Below are positions 9,678 to 18,565 of a stretch of DNA of 64,000 nucleotides, piece after piece (positions within the stretch are counted from its first letter, which is position 1; each line of letters opens with the position of its first letter). The notes under the pieces were generated by a model that saw only the letters and a program-made list of their open reading frames with translations, had not been told where the DNA came from and did no database searches. The position numbers were made by a program, and so were the translations under genes. The DNA comes from Clusia tigrina. Taxonomy: Eukaryota > Arthropoda > Insecta > Diptera > Clusiidae. Location: contig OV050030.1 in assembly GCA_920105625.2 (NCBI GenBank), forward strand, positions 78,519,400-78,583,399. Direction: 5' to 3'.

Positions 9678-10534
9678 AATATATAGTAGAACTAGCGGAT
9701 CCCGTTGCACTTCGATGGATTATTTTCATTTCATTTGAACAGTGGCGATAGAGCGATTGAGGCATTTTGCGAATTTGTTCTGTGATGCATTGTTGGTTGG
9801 CTATTGGGATTTGTCTGTAAGAAGTGGTACGTTTCTATTGTTGTTAAATTGTTTTCAAATTTTCTCTTCGGGATTTCATTGTATTGCAGTTGTTCTTTAT
9901 AATGCCACCAACGAGAAGATCTAATTTAGGCCGACGTTCAGCTGGTGCACGAGCAGTGTCGACCCATCGTGCGAGTATGAGTCAAGAAGATAGAAACATT
10001 GCGCAACAACGAAGAAATGCAAACCACGTCCAAATTCGTGCGCAAGAAACAGAAGAACAACAGCAAGCGGTAATCGATTCGCGTAGATTGGCACAACAAA
10101 ATCGTCGATTAAATCGATCTGGAAATTTATCGACGCAAAGTCGACGAATAAATAATCAAAATAGACAAGAAAGAAGAAGTGCTGGCAATGACAATTTGCT
10201 TCGAGTAGCATTCCGATATGATTATGCATTCGATTATCGATCTCTTCCTGCCGTTCAAATTGGATCAATGGCTGTAGTATGTCCACATTGCAACACATTG
10301 AAATTTCCAGGAGAAACACCTGGATTGTGTTGCCTTAGTGGAAAAGTTAAATTGCCAGCATTGCCATCGCCACCGGAACTAAACAACAAAAAATATAGTG
10401 TATCACAAAGTAGTATAAAGTATCGAATAAAGAGGATAGTTTGCTAAGAAAATTTTTTATTTAAGAAAATAATTTATTTAATGTTTAGTTTAATGGAATG
10501 TAAATTTTTTTTGTTAAGTCCTCCGGGCCACTAA
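9678..10534 (+). mobile_element. Truncated Helitron
   Basis: The left part starts near AACTAGCGGATCCCGTTGCACTTCG, wording I associate with insect Helitron 5' ends (recollection). The body encodes the N-terminal segment of a Helitron Rep/helicase protein, and the right edge reads GCCACTAA followed by T, which fits the CTRR end and A|T insertion rule. The right flank (TAGTATATAAGAG) is gypsy B LTR, so the Helitron sits in or replaced that LTR. Rep catalytic (HUH) and helicase domains are absent, so the copy is non-autonomous. The 5' TC terminus cannot be identified. Confidence 0.65.
9902..10447 (+). CDS. Helitron Rep/Hel N-terminal fragment
   Basis: Start taken at MPPTRRSNLGRRS (an in-frame ATG lies 18 bases upstream). 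The 181-aa product has a basic, Q/R-rich N-terminus with repeated RR/QNRR pairs and then the cysteine module VCPHCNTLKFPGETPGLCC followed by SGKVKLPALPSPP, the signature of animal Helitron proteins just before the Rep domain. The frame ends soon after, at SIKYRIKRIVC, where the Rep HUH nuclease and PIF1-like helicase should follow. It cannot support rolling-circle transposition alone. No neighbouring fragment of the missing domains was found in the window. Confidence 0.75.
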   Translation: MPPTRRSNLGRRSAGARAVSTHRASMSQEDRNIAQQRRNANHVQIRAQETEEQQQAVIDSRRLAQQNRRLNRSGNLSTQSRRINNQNRQERRSAGNDNLLRVAFRYDYAFDYRSLPAVQIGSMAVVCPHCNTLKFPGETPGLCCLSGKVKLPALPSPPELNNKKYSVSQSSIKYRIKRIVC

Positions 10535-10701
10535 TAGTATATAAGAGCTAGTATTTTAAGAATAAAGTTGGCTTGTTGTTTTTAAACTAAAAGTGATGTA
10601 GTGTTTTATTCTAAAGGGTGAATTTAGGTTTACAGGTACTCGAGCGCCAGGACAAGCAGCAAGAGGACCTCTCCGAGGGCAAACAAATACGGTCCCCAAC
10701 A
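10535..10701 (+). repeat. 3' part of gypsy B LTR
   Basis: Aligns in order with the second half of the LTR at 732-1066: TAGTATATAAGAG, TAAGAATAAA, GGCTTG, AAACTAAAAGTG, CCCCAACA. It ends just before the shared primer site. The U3 part is lost at the Helitron boundary. Confidence 0.7.
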
Positions 10702-10704
10702 TTT

Positions 10705-10718
10705 TGGCGCAGCCGGTC
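10705..10718 (+). promoter_or_regulatory. Primer binding site of gypsy B, tRNA-Ser type
   Basis: TGGCGCAGCCGGT follows the LTR end by three bases, identical to copy A over the first 13 bases and complementary to the tRNA-Ser 3' end. The match with tRNA decays afterwards (CTTAAGG in place of AGGATCC). Confidence 0.7.
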
Positions 10719-10868
10719 TTAAGGACCTACAGGAGGAATCCCAGGGAAAGGAACCCTGAAGCAGGGAAGCATCCTGCAACAAATTCGAAGGACCCTAAAC
10801 AATATAAAGGTGAGTAATGTGAATGTATAGTAGCGTAATTTAAGTAGATATTTCTGCGACCCTGAAGG

Positions 10869-10873
10869 CGCCG
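10869..10873 (+). repeat. Target site duplication CGCCG (left)
   Basis: CGCCG precedes the left CACAGTG and recurs at 14056-14060 after the right CACTGTG, an exact 5-bp direct repeat. Confidence 0.9.
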
Positions 10874-10906
10874 CACAGTGGGTTAGAATAGCCTGTTTTC
10901 TTGGAT
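10874..10906 (+). repeat. Transib left terminal inverted repeat
   Basis: Begins CACAGTGGGTTAGAATAGC and continues to TTCTTGGAT; the reverse complement of 14023-14055 is the same except position 20 (C here, A there). CACAGTG equals the consensus RSS heptamer. I see no clear nonamer at a 12- or 23-base spacing. Confidence 0.92.
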
Positions 10907-10960
10907 TAATTAAAAAAAAAAAATTTAAGTATCGTTAAAATTTTTTGCACCCGGTTACAG

Positions 10961-10968
10961 TATATAAA
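10961..10968 (+). promoter_or_regulatory. Transib TATA box
   Basis: TATATAAA lies about 90 bp inside the left end, with TCACTTG about 10 bases further on as a possible start region. The transposase ATG is 0.8 kb downstream, so a long 5' UTR or an unseen intron is likely. Confidence 0.45.
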
Positions 10969-11776
10969 ATTCTACATCACTTGTCGTTAAAATAAATGTC
11001 AAAAGTGCTCTGGTGTTTTTGTAGTGAAACTTCAAAGTCAAACTTCATAGAAATTTTTGTGCAAAAAAGGCTGAAAAAAGTGAAAACGTTCCCGTTGAAA
11101 ATTTTATTTATTTTAAAAAGTATTGTAAAAGTTAAAAATTTTTCAATGGAACCATCAAGTTCAGGTTATTTTGCAAATACTTCGTTAACATTTGTGTATC
11201 AAATTGTGTGTGGAAGTGATTTAGATTTAGTTATTTATATTGAAAATGCCAAAAAAATTAATATTTTTATATTTTAAATGGATATATAGTTATTATTCGT
11301 CCACATTCGTGTCATAATTTGTAGTTTATATTAAAGAGGACATAAATCTGTGTTATATTGCAAAATTTTACGCTGCCCTTTTGTGCCTTTTAGAAGCCAT
11401 GCATTGTTTAATACAAGTGTTGCAGCAGTCAAATTAGCTAAAAGTCACATTGATCTCGCGACTGGTGCTGTTGTTGTGTGTTGTGTTTTGTTGTTTTTCA
11501 TGTTACTTTTTTCTATTTATTTGTGCTCTTCTTTTCCGTATATTAATGTTGTTATTTTTGTTTCTTTTAATAATATTCTTTGTTACAATAATATTTTGTT
11601 TTTGTTTATTTTAATAATATTCTTTGTTTTGACAAATAGTGATTGTGTTGTGCAGTTTCAAGTAATCGGGTAAAAGGGATTTTTGAAAGGTTTTTTTTTG
11701 TATTAGCATTATTTTTTTTTTTATAGAAACAAGTTCGAACGTTGTTTTTTATACTCGTCGAAGCTTATTTGATATT

Positions 11777-13831
11777 ATGATGAATTCAAGCGCTCAAACA
11801 ATGAATGACAAGATGACATTTTTAGCTGAAGAAATCAAAAAACGCACCAACTGCTCTGAGGATAATATGTGTGATTTAAATAAAAGAATTGATGTTTTCT
11901 TTTATGAATTTAAATCTAGGTGGACTAGAGCGCATAGAATTGAAATGAGGTTTATTACTCAAAATAAAATCTGGTTGGAATCCTCTATTGGTTTTACTCT
12001 TGCCCCGACTGCAAAATGTGGTCGAAAAGAAATTAGTTTTACCGAGTCCAGTGGTTGGAGTAAATATAAAAAAACAAAGATTGTAAGAGACATCATGTCA
12101 TTGCCAGAGTTACTTTACGCTTCACAGGTTAAATTACAAAGCGAAGGTTATGTCGAGGAATCAAAAGTGTTGCGAGCTATATATGAAAAGTGTTGCAAGG
12201 GAATAAATTTAAGAAAAAAATTTAAACAACCACTTCCCACCTTGAAAATATCGAATACAAAAGCTTTGGCTGTTTTTGTAGAAGCTAAACTAACACGAAA
12301 TCAATACAATGTTGTTAGACAAGCTGCTCCTCAAATATTTCCCTCCTACAACAATATTCAAACTGAAAAACAAAAAACTTACCCAGAATCGACCAGCTTT
12401 AAAATAAGCGAGACCTCCGTTGAAGTAACTTTACAAAGTCTTCTTAATCACACAGCGGAGCGACTAATAGAACTTCAAGAAACTGTTATTGACTCATTAG
12501 GCATTACGAACTCGAATGTAGTATTATATTCAAAATGGGGCTTTGATGGAAGCTCTGGCCATAGCTCATACAAACAAGCCTTTCATGGATCGGATGCTAG
12601 TGATTCATCAGTTTTTTTAACCACAATTGTTCCACTTAGGGTTATGTTTGAGGAGAAGGTAATTTGGCAAAATCCACGACCGTCTTCAACTAGATTTTGC
12701 AGACCCTTGAAAATTGAATTTGCCAAAGAAACCGCATATGTGTCCATTAGTGAAAAAAAAAGAGTTGAAGAGGAAATACAGAATTTAACCTGTTCAACTG
12801 TCACGATTGGTGAGAAAGTTGTACATGTTTCCCACAAATTAATTTTGGCAATGGTAGATGGAAAAGTTTGCAATGCCTTAACAGAAACCACATCAACACA
12901 AAGGTGTTACTTATGTGGCGCTACAAGTAAGGATTTTAATAATATAGAAGCCATGATCCAAAGACCTGTACATGTAGACAATTTAAAATTTGGCCTTTCC
13001 ATTCTTCATGGCTGGATTAGATTTTTTGAATGTCTTTTGCACGTGGCATATAAAATACCTTTACAAAAGTGGCAGGCTAGAACTGATTCTGAAAAAAGAA
13101 CAGTAGCTGAAACAAAAAAAGAAATTCAGAATAAATTTAAAGAGAATATGGGATTAATAGTTGACCAACCCAAACCTGGTTTTGGAAACACGAATGATGG
13201 GAATACGGCAAGACGTTTTTTCCAAAACGCTGATAAATCTGCCGAAATAACAAAAATAGATGTTAATTTAATAAAAAAAATGCACGTGTTGCTTATTGCT
13301 GTATCCAGTGGCCATGAAATTAATAATGAAAAATTTAAAATATATGCACACAATACAGGACAACTTTTTGTTGAAACGTATCCTTGGTACAATATGCCTC
13401 CCACTTTGCACAAGTTTTTTATTCACGGACCCGAAATTGTGTCAAATGCCCTTTTACCTATTGGGCAGTTATCAGAAGAAGCGCAAGAAGCTCGAAATAA
13501 AGATTTTAAAAAATATAGGGAGTTTCATTCCCGAAAGTGCAGTCGCGAAAAATCAAACCAAGACATTTTTAATATGTTTTTGATAACCTCTGACCCAATT
13601 ATTTCAAGCATGCGAAAATTGCCTGCAAAGAAGGTTCAAAGCTTGCCAGAGGAGGCAATTGATTTAATTGTACCTGCAGCTCCGAACAAGAACTATTTCA
13701 GTGATGTTGAAGTTGCTGATGCTGCGGATGATGATAATGATGATAATGATGATGATGATAATGATGATGATGATAACGATAATGATGATGATGATGATGA
13801 TAATGATAATGATGATGATGTGGATGATTAA
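11777..13831 (+). CDS. Transib transposase (RAG1-core related)
   Basis: 684 aa with no lesion; the first of two adjacent ATGs is used. The RNase H-like DDE recombinase cuts at CACAGTG ends and joins them to G+C-rich targets in the nucleus. Visible landmarks, matched from memory to RAG1 core: catalytic Asp257 in KWGFDGSSGHS; an acidic position at Glu318 in CRPLKIEFAKET, opposite the RAG1 D708/E709 region; zinc pair Cys377/Cys380 in RCYLCG; His545 and His550 in LHKFFIHGPEI, the same spacing as the RAG1 zinc-binding histidines; catalytic Glu567 in LSEEAQEARNK, opposite RAG1 E962. Length is in the usual Transib range. The last 40 or so residues are an Asp/Asn run encoded by a GAT/AAT microsatellite, which is unusual. 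No RAG2-like partner lies nearby, as expected for Transib. Confidence 0.93.
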   Translation: MMNSSAQTMNDKMTFLAEEIKKRTNCSEDNMCDLNKRIDVFFYEFKSRWTRAHRIEMRFITQNKIWLESSIGFTLAPTAKCGRKEISFTESSGWSKYKKTKIVRDIMSLPELLYASQVKLQSEGYVEESKVLRAIYEKCCKGINLRKKFKQPLPTLKISNTKALAVFVEAKLTRNQYNVVRQAAPQIFPSYNNIQTEKQKTYPESTSFKISETSVEVTLQSLLNHTAERLIELQETVIDSLGITNSNVVLYSKWGFDGSSGHSSYKQAFHGSDASDSSVFLTTIVPLRVMFEEKVIWQNPRPSSTRFCRPLKIEFAKETAYVSISEKKRVEEEIQNLTCSTVTIGEKVVHVSHKLILAMVDGKVCNALTETTSTQRCYLCGATSKDFNNIEAMIQRPVHVDNLKFGLSILHGWIRFFECLLHVAYKIPLQKWQARTDSEKRTVAETKKEIQNKFKENMGLIVDQPKPGFGNTNDGNTARRFFQNADKSAEITKIDVNLIKKMHVLLIAVSSGHEINNEKFKIYAHNTGQLFVETYPWYNMPPTLHKFFIHGPEIVSNALLPIGQLSEEAQEARNKDFKKYREFHSRKCSREKSNQDIFNMFLITSDPIISSMRKLPAKKVQSLPEEAIDLIVPAAPNKNYFSDVEVADAADDDNDDNDDDDNDDDDNDNDDDDDDNDNDDDVDD
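13722..13828 (+). repeat. (GAT/AAT)n microsatellite coding an acidic tail
   Basis: Imperfect GAT repeats with interspersed AAT/AAC in the transposase frame give an Asp/Asn tail up to the stop codon. The shifted plus-strand frame reads as a Met/Ile run and is not a gene. Confidence 0.85.
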
Positions 13832-13915
13832 CTTTAAGATGTATAAAATGTAATGTTTAAGTTCTCATACTGTACTCCTTGCACTATATACCTACACTGA
13901 TATTTGGCATTACTT

Positions 13916-13921
13916 AATAAA
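13916..13921 (+). promoter_or_regulatory. Transib poly(A) signal
   Basis: AATAAA 85 bases after the transposase stop, well inside the right end, the first such signal after the ORF. Confidence 0.6.
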
Positions 13922-14022
13922 ATTATACTCAAATATACTTAGAAAACATTTTTTTTTACTTATTTTAATGGTATTAACTGAAAAATAAAGAAAAATTATC
14001 CTAACATAGCTTCCCTGATTTG

Positions 14023-14055
14023 ATCCAAGAAAACATGCTATTCTAACCCACTGTG
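14023..14055 (-). repeat. Transib right terminal inverted repeat
   Basis: Reads ATCCAAGAAAACATGC ... CCCACTGTG on the plus strand; 32 of 33 positions match the left repeat in inverted orientation. The copy of the CGCCG duplication follows at 14056-14060. Confidence 0.92.
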
Positions 14056-14060
14056 CGCCG

Positions 14061-15170
14061 TAGGGCTGGTCAAAGAAGTCGCAACATATAGGTGCGTTTG
14101 CGCTGTTGCACGCAACTTTGTATCGGCAACCATAAGCCGTCAGTATGATCGGACGGTCTATGTCGTCCTAGCTGTGAGGATTTTTTTTGTAGGGTAATCG
14201 AGTTGATAGGGACATTTATATTGTTTTTTTAAATTGTTTTAATTATTTGACACTGTATGCTTAGGGTATTAGGCAAAAATACTTCAAGAAGTGTTTACAA
14301 CACGGGTTGTTGCGCCAAAGTTTGAGTAGTTCCGAAACTACGATTTGCCGAAAACAAGAGAAAGAAAATATTTACTTAATATTTTGCACGGAAAAGCAAA
14401 ACAACTCAACAAAGCATTTTACTGAAATGGGGATGTGTCAGTAGTGCAACAATTATTTTTTGTGTTTGGAAATTTAGTTTGATGGAGAGAAAAATATGAA
14501 GAATAATTTCGTGAAACCAATAACATTGTCAAAATGGGTTCATAGAAAAATAGTAACAAAATCGTAAATATGTATTGTTTTAAATAATCTGTATTTACCT
14601 TCAGTAGCTGTGCAATTAATCAAGTATAATTTTTATACTTACGATTTGCGTAGCAATATTGAAGAAAAAATTTAAATGCTATTAAACGTTGCGGGTTTAT
14701 TTTTGAATATGGATTCAAATTTCCGGGAATGAATCAAGACAATTTTGCCTGTAAATTTCGGTTTTTGCGAACATATATTCTTTTCTATGGATTTTTGGGA
14801 TTATTAAAGATGGTGATAGGAAATCAAGGAGTATCTGTGAGGAAGTCAAATACCAATTTGCATTGATGGAAGGACTTAATCGACGCCGGTAGACAGCGGA
14901 TATGGAACTTGGGATGGAAAATTAGTAACGAAAGAATATATATTAAGATAGAATTTACGGTGGAATGTTTTTTAATAAATTTGTATTTAATCATTAAGTA
15001 AGATTGAATAAAATATTGGAATAAGTTGATAACAAGTTTTAAGAACTATTTGGTTTTATTTGTAATTGGGATACGCCATCTGTTCTGGCATTTGGGATGA
15101 ACAGATGGATGGAGATTTTTCCTTGAGATTGGGTTGTTCAACGGGATATTTATTGAATTAGACATAGTCT
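14061..15170 (+). other. Leader of gypsy B resumed after the Transib
   Basis: Matches the copy A leader in blocks (GGGACATTTATAT, TTAGGGTATTAGG, GATTCAAATTTCCGGGAATGAATCAAGAC, GACGCCGGTAGACAGCGGA, TTTACGGTGGAATGTTTTTT) and copy C from about 14937 on. No gene. Confidence 0.7.
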
Positions 15171-16102
15171 ATGGGACTCTCGAAAGAATAGAAGGAGTTG
15201 CTGAAATCCCAGGAAGTGGTGGGTAATGAGGTCCAGAGGTTGATTTCAAACTTCAGGAAGGACCGGAAGGATGTCAAAAACGTAAAGTACTACCACAGTC
15301 GCATCACAGAGTTGCGAGGCTTGGTGGAAAAATTTAACAGAAACCACGCAAAATTTCTGCCGCACAAGGAGGTCTGTAGGGACGACGAGTACTTTGCGAC
15401 GGGTTTTCATGGATATGTGGAAAATTTAGTGTCAGGGTGGCTTAAAGTATTCGAGACGGAATTGGCAACGATTGGGGCACCGAGTGGGTCCCCATTAAAA
15501 AGAAAAGAAGTCGCACAGGACGAGCTAAGAGCAGTAAAAATAGAGGTGAATCTTTTCACCGAGAGGGTATTCGAGCAGTTCGAAGCAACTACGAGCAGGG
15601 AAGAAGCTCAGGAATTGTGGAAACAGGCGAACGCCAGAGGAGCTGTGTCACCATTAGAAGTAGCGGATCAGGCCTTAACGGCATTCCAAAAAGGGACAAA
15701 AGAAAAGTTGTTCAAGTTTTATAAGAAAACAGAGGATTTGAGAGCACAAAAGGAGTATCTGAGAATAATGTAAAGGAACTTTCTCAGAGATTGACGGAAA
15801 CAGAGGAAGCAGCAGCGCTGTTGGAAAAGGAGTGTGCAGAATTAAAAAGAGGAAGCACGACCAATAGGACATCACCGAAAAAGGAGAGATCAAAATCATC
15901 ATCGGCTGGATTTACACAGACAGTATTGATATTGCATCCTAAAGTTCGCTGGTCGGAATATTTAACACCAGAAAAGTTAAGCCGTATGGTAAAGCCAAAT
16001 TTTTTTTTTAGTGAAGAAATTCAAGCGGAATTTTCTGAAATCGGTGTCGAGCCATTTTCTCCGGGAAGTCCGATAAATAATAAAAATCAGGGATATCCGC
16101 AT
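15171..16102 (+). pseudogene. Gypsy B ORF1 (coiled-coil protein), broken
   Basis: Equivalent of 2108-3166, closest to copy C. The natural ATG (MGLSKE) is followed by a TAG where copy C has GTG, so translation stops after seven codons. The frame is then open 15198-15776, shifts, and continues 15791-16102 with TETEEAAALLEKECAEL and EIGVEPFSPGSP. The sequence ends in the junction with the Jockey fragment, so the ORF1 C-terminus and all of Gag-Pol are missing. Confidence 0.8.
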
Positions 16103-17885
16103 TCTTATTCTTTAACTGAGGGTCATTGTTCTTAATTTCCTGGTAAGCAGGGCAACCTCTGTAGTTGGCAGTATGGTTACCAACACAATTACTGCACTTT
16201 CTAGCAGCTCTATCAGTTTTAGTCTTCGTACATTCTGATGTGGGGTGTCAATCACCACAGGCAACACATACACTAGGAATTTGTGTGCCCAAATTCTTGT
16301 CAATTTGAACATTGAACTGGGCCGTTTCATTTGCGGGGCTCCTCCACTGTAATTCTACGATGCATAAGATAGCGGAGATTATAAATACCATCCATTTTTT
16401 AAGCTGTTGGGTTTCAGGCTCCAATTCTACGCGAAACAATGTCTGAGGGATTCTGTTGCGATTTATTATATTTGTAATAGAGCGGGCAGCGAACCCTGCG
16501 TCATGTAGTGCTTCTTTGACTCCAGCAGGGGGAATATCCGATTCAAGTCCCTTTATGACAATGGTAAGGCCTTTGCTACTTTTAAGCTGATAGGTGTAGT
16601 AGCTTTTCTTTTTATCAGTGTCTAAGTTTTTTATAACCACTCTGTAATTGCTCTCACTATTAAAATTTTTGTTTCCTGGATATTTCCCGAAACAAGAGAG
16701 GTGACATGGAAATTTTGAGGACCAATGAGCTCGGTAAGCTTTGTAACTAATTTACAGGAGTTACGTTCTCGTAGGTAAATGGGAGGTGGTTTAAATACAA
16801 TATCAGGTTTGGGTGCGTCTACCTGCTCAGCACTTTGAAGTAGTGCGAAGCGATTATTACTAGAGAGTAGGCTCTCGCTAGTTTTGCTGATTTTTGCGAT
16901 GTAAGTTTTGATGCCACTCGATTTTGGGCTTCGCTTGCGCTTGTTTATAAGGATATACCTATCTAAACCAGTTTGTGATGGTCCTCTTTTCCCTGCTGGG
17001 TTGCTTGAAAAATTTTTGGTTGAGTGGTTTGCATTGATGGTTAGTGTGAGTGCATTTTCAGTATTGAAAGTGCGCTCAGCCACTGTTGGCGAATTTGTTC
17101 TAGCACGATCGGACGAGAGAGAGAGACACGTGGATGGAACCTGTTTGCACTCTTTAGTTGTGGACGCCGTTGGGCTGGGTGTTGAATATTGAGCGCTCCA
17201 AGAGGGCGCATGCGCAGAGAGTGCCAGAGATACTTTTTGACATTGGTTCAGGTTTGAATGCGAACTGCATGTACTTGCACTTGCATTGTAAAGTGCAGTC
17301 GCAATTGAACGCTGTGGAGTCTCATGAGGGCCGCTGCCCGGCCGCTCGCCGTTGTGGGAGATGCTACCTCCGCTCGCTTGTCTCTGTTTTGCAGGCAAAT
17401 ATATTGAGCGAACCACAGTCGTCATCAAACTGCTATCGACAGTCATGCCGAGAACATCCGACCTTGCATTGGAGAGAGAAGGTAACATACTGTACTCACT
17501 CAGTTGCGCGATTACCGGACGCTGCTGGGAAAGCGACTGAGGCAGATCAGGTGTTGGTGCAAGTGCAGGCACACTTTGAGAGCGCATGCGCTGAACAGGA
17601 GAGTGCACTGGGTGAGTGGGAGAGCGCAATACGCTCATCCACTGACGGCAATAGTTCCGCTTCTTTATTAGAAGCTAACAAAAATTCAAATTTTAAGTTT
17701 AAAAACTGATATTTGATATTTCGCACAAACTCCTTTTGCCAATTTCACTAACTGACTTTTATTATGCGTCTATTTCGCTGGGCTTACAACTCGAAACATT
17801 AAATTATTTCACTTTAAATCACCATATAATTGAGGAGCAACCGAAAAACACATCCGAACTCTCTTGCTTTCGTAAAGTCCAGAAC
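16103..17885 (-). mobile_element. Jockey-like LINE fragment (5' UTR and ORF1 only)
   Basis: On the minus strand this runs from a non-coding 5' part (about 17885-17640) into a Gag-like ORF1 and is cut inside ORF1 at 16102. ORF2 (endonuclease-RT) and the 3' tail are absent. Loss of the 3' end is the opposite of ordinary LINE 5' truncation, so the right side was probably removed by a later deletion or recombination that also removed gypsy B Gag-Pol. Confidence 0.75.
16110..17638 (-). pseudogene. Jockey-clade ORF1 (Gag-like nucleic-acid binding protein)
   Basis: The minus-strand frame 17638-16631 (335 aa) has a Ser/Thr/Pro-rich N-terminus, a basic KRGPSQTGLDRY...NKRKRSPK segment and the start of the PRE_C2HC region. 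A frameshift leads into 16640-16248 with KGLTIVIKGLESDIPPAGVK and ITNIINRNRIPQTLFRVEL, the RNA-binding fold next to zinc knuckles. After an in-frame TGA near 16246 the frame still encodes CSNCVGNHTANYRGC, a CX2CX4HX4C-like knuckle seen in Jockey-clade Gags. At least one frameshift and one stop. Plus-strand frames over this region are antisense shadows. Confidence 0.8.
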
Positions 17886-18565
17886 AATTTTCCACTATTA
17901 ACAATTTTTCATAACTTAAGATCTGTTTGAGATTTATGGACGAAATTTGACGGAAAGAAACATGTGGGCATTATAATGCCACCTGCAACATCGGGGCAAA
18001 CGGGGAGACACGCCCACTTTTGATATAAGGAAGTTTCGGGACTAAAATTAAAATTAGCCTACCTATTCTCTCCATCGGAATAAAAAATTTCAAAAATATA
18101 AATGGGGTCGATAATATTGTGTGTGCAGAATAGGGACATAATAATATAATTGCCACGCCTAAAATTAGCCAAGAATCATTACTAGGTTCCTATTAAATAT
18201 TTATAAATGAAACTTTGCAGGAAGATGGCAGGTACTAACATTAAACACCACACAAAGAATTGTCGTGTTATATTTACAGCCACGCCAACTATGGACATAT
18301 AACTTACGACCTACGCAATATTTTTGGGACGATATATATTAATATATATATTGCCCCTGCAAAGACATATACAAGAAATGGGGTCGATCAGATAAAGGCC
18401 ATTCCTCCCGCTAATATAATCAATTCAAGGTACTTGACCGAAAATTACCGTAGATATTCTCCTAATGATGATTTATTAAGAAAACATACCCATTGTTGAA
18501 TTCTAACGCCCAAGCAAAGGTAAAGGGTATTTCGAAGTCGGTCTAGCCTGTGTTTTACTTCGAAT
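17886..18565 (+). repeat. DINE/INE-1-like repeat, copy 1 (partial)
   Basis: Shares ordered blocks with 28640-29260: ATAACTTAAGATCTG, GAAACATGTGG/GGAACATGTGG, CACGCCCACTTT, AAAATTAAAATTAGCCTACC, GAATCATTACTAGGTTCC, ATTAAACAC, and AGTCGGTCTA near the end. The left end is cut by the Jockey fragment. The end carries AAAGGTAAAGGGTAT, like the start of copy 2. Confidence 0.7.

Larger units (their letters stand above)
10874..14055 (+). mobile_element. Complete Transib DNA transposon (3182 bp)
   Basis: Both ends begin with the RSS-like heptamer CACAGTG. The 33-bp terminal inverted repeats (10874-10906 and 14023-14055) differ at one position. The element is flanked by the 5-bp duplication CGCCG (10869-10873, 14056-14060), which fits the G+C-rich 5-bp targets known for Transib. 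Inside is one uninterrupted 684-codon transposase frame with TATA box and poly(A) signal. Transib is the family from which the RAG1 recombinase of vertebrate immunity is thought to descend. All parts needed for mobility appear present; activity itself is not shown. The host site is the leader of gypsy copy B. Confidence 0.93.
10535..16102 (+). mobile_element. Ty3/gypsy copy B, 3'-truncated, with nested Transib
   Basis: Contains the 3' half of an LTR (10535-10701), primer site (10705), leader (10719-10868 and 14061-15170) and ORF1 (15171-16102). Gag and Pol are missing: homology to copies A and C stops abruptly in ORF1 at about 16102, where a minus-strand Jockey fragment begins. Sequence is closer to copy C than to copy A. 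The Transib at 10874-14055 was inserted into its leader, 64 bp after the candidate splice donor. Confidence 0.75.

Noticed and set aside
10880..10915. RSS-type nonamer at a 12- or 23-base spacing in the Transib ends
   Set aside because: No convincing ACAAAAACC-like nonamer is visible at either spacing; only the heptamer matches.
11350..11673. 107-aa hydrophobic plus-strand frame inside the Transib, resembling a membrane protein
   Set aside because: It comes from a T-rich 5' UTR of the transposon; hydrophobicity follows from base composition, and nothing is conserved that I can recognise.
13668..13853. Met/Ile-repeat frame over the transposase end
   Set aside because: Shifted reading of the GAT microsatellite that encodes the acidic tail.
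17158..17709. 183-aa plus-strand frame
   Set aside because: It is antisense to the Jockey ORF1, which has domain evidence on the minus strand.
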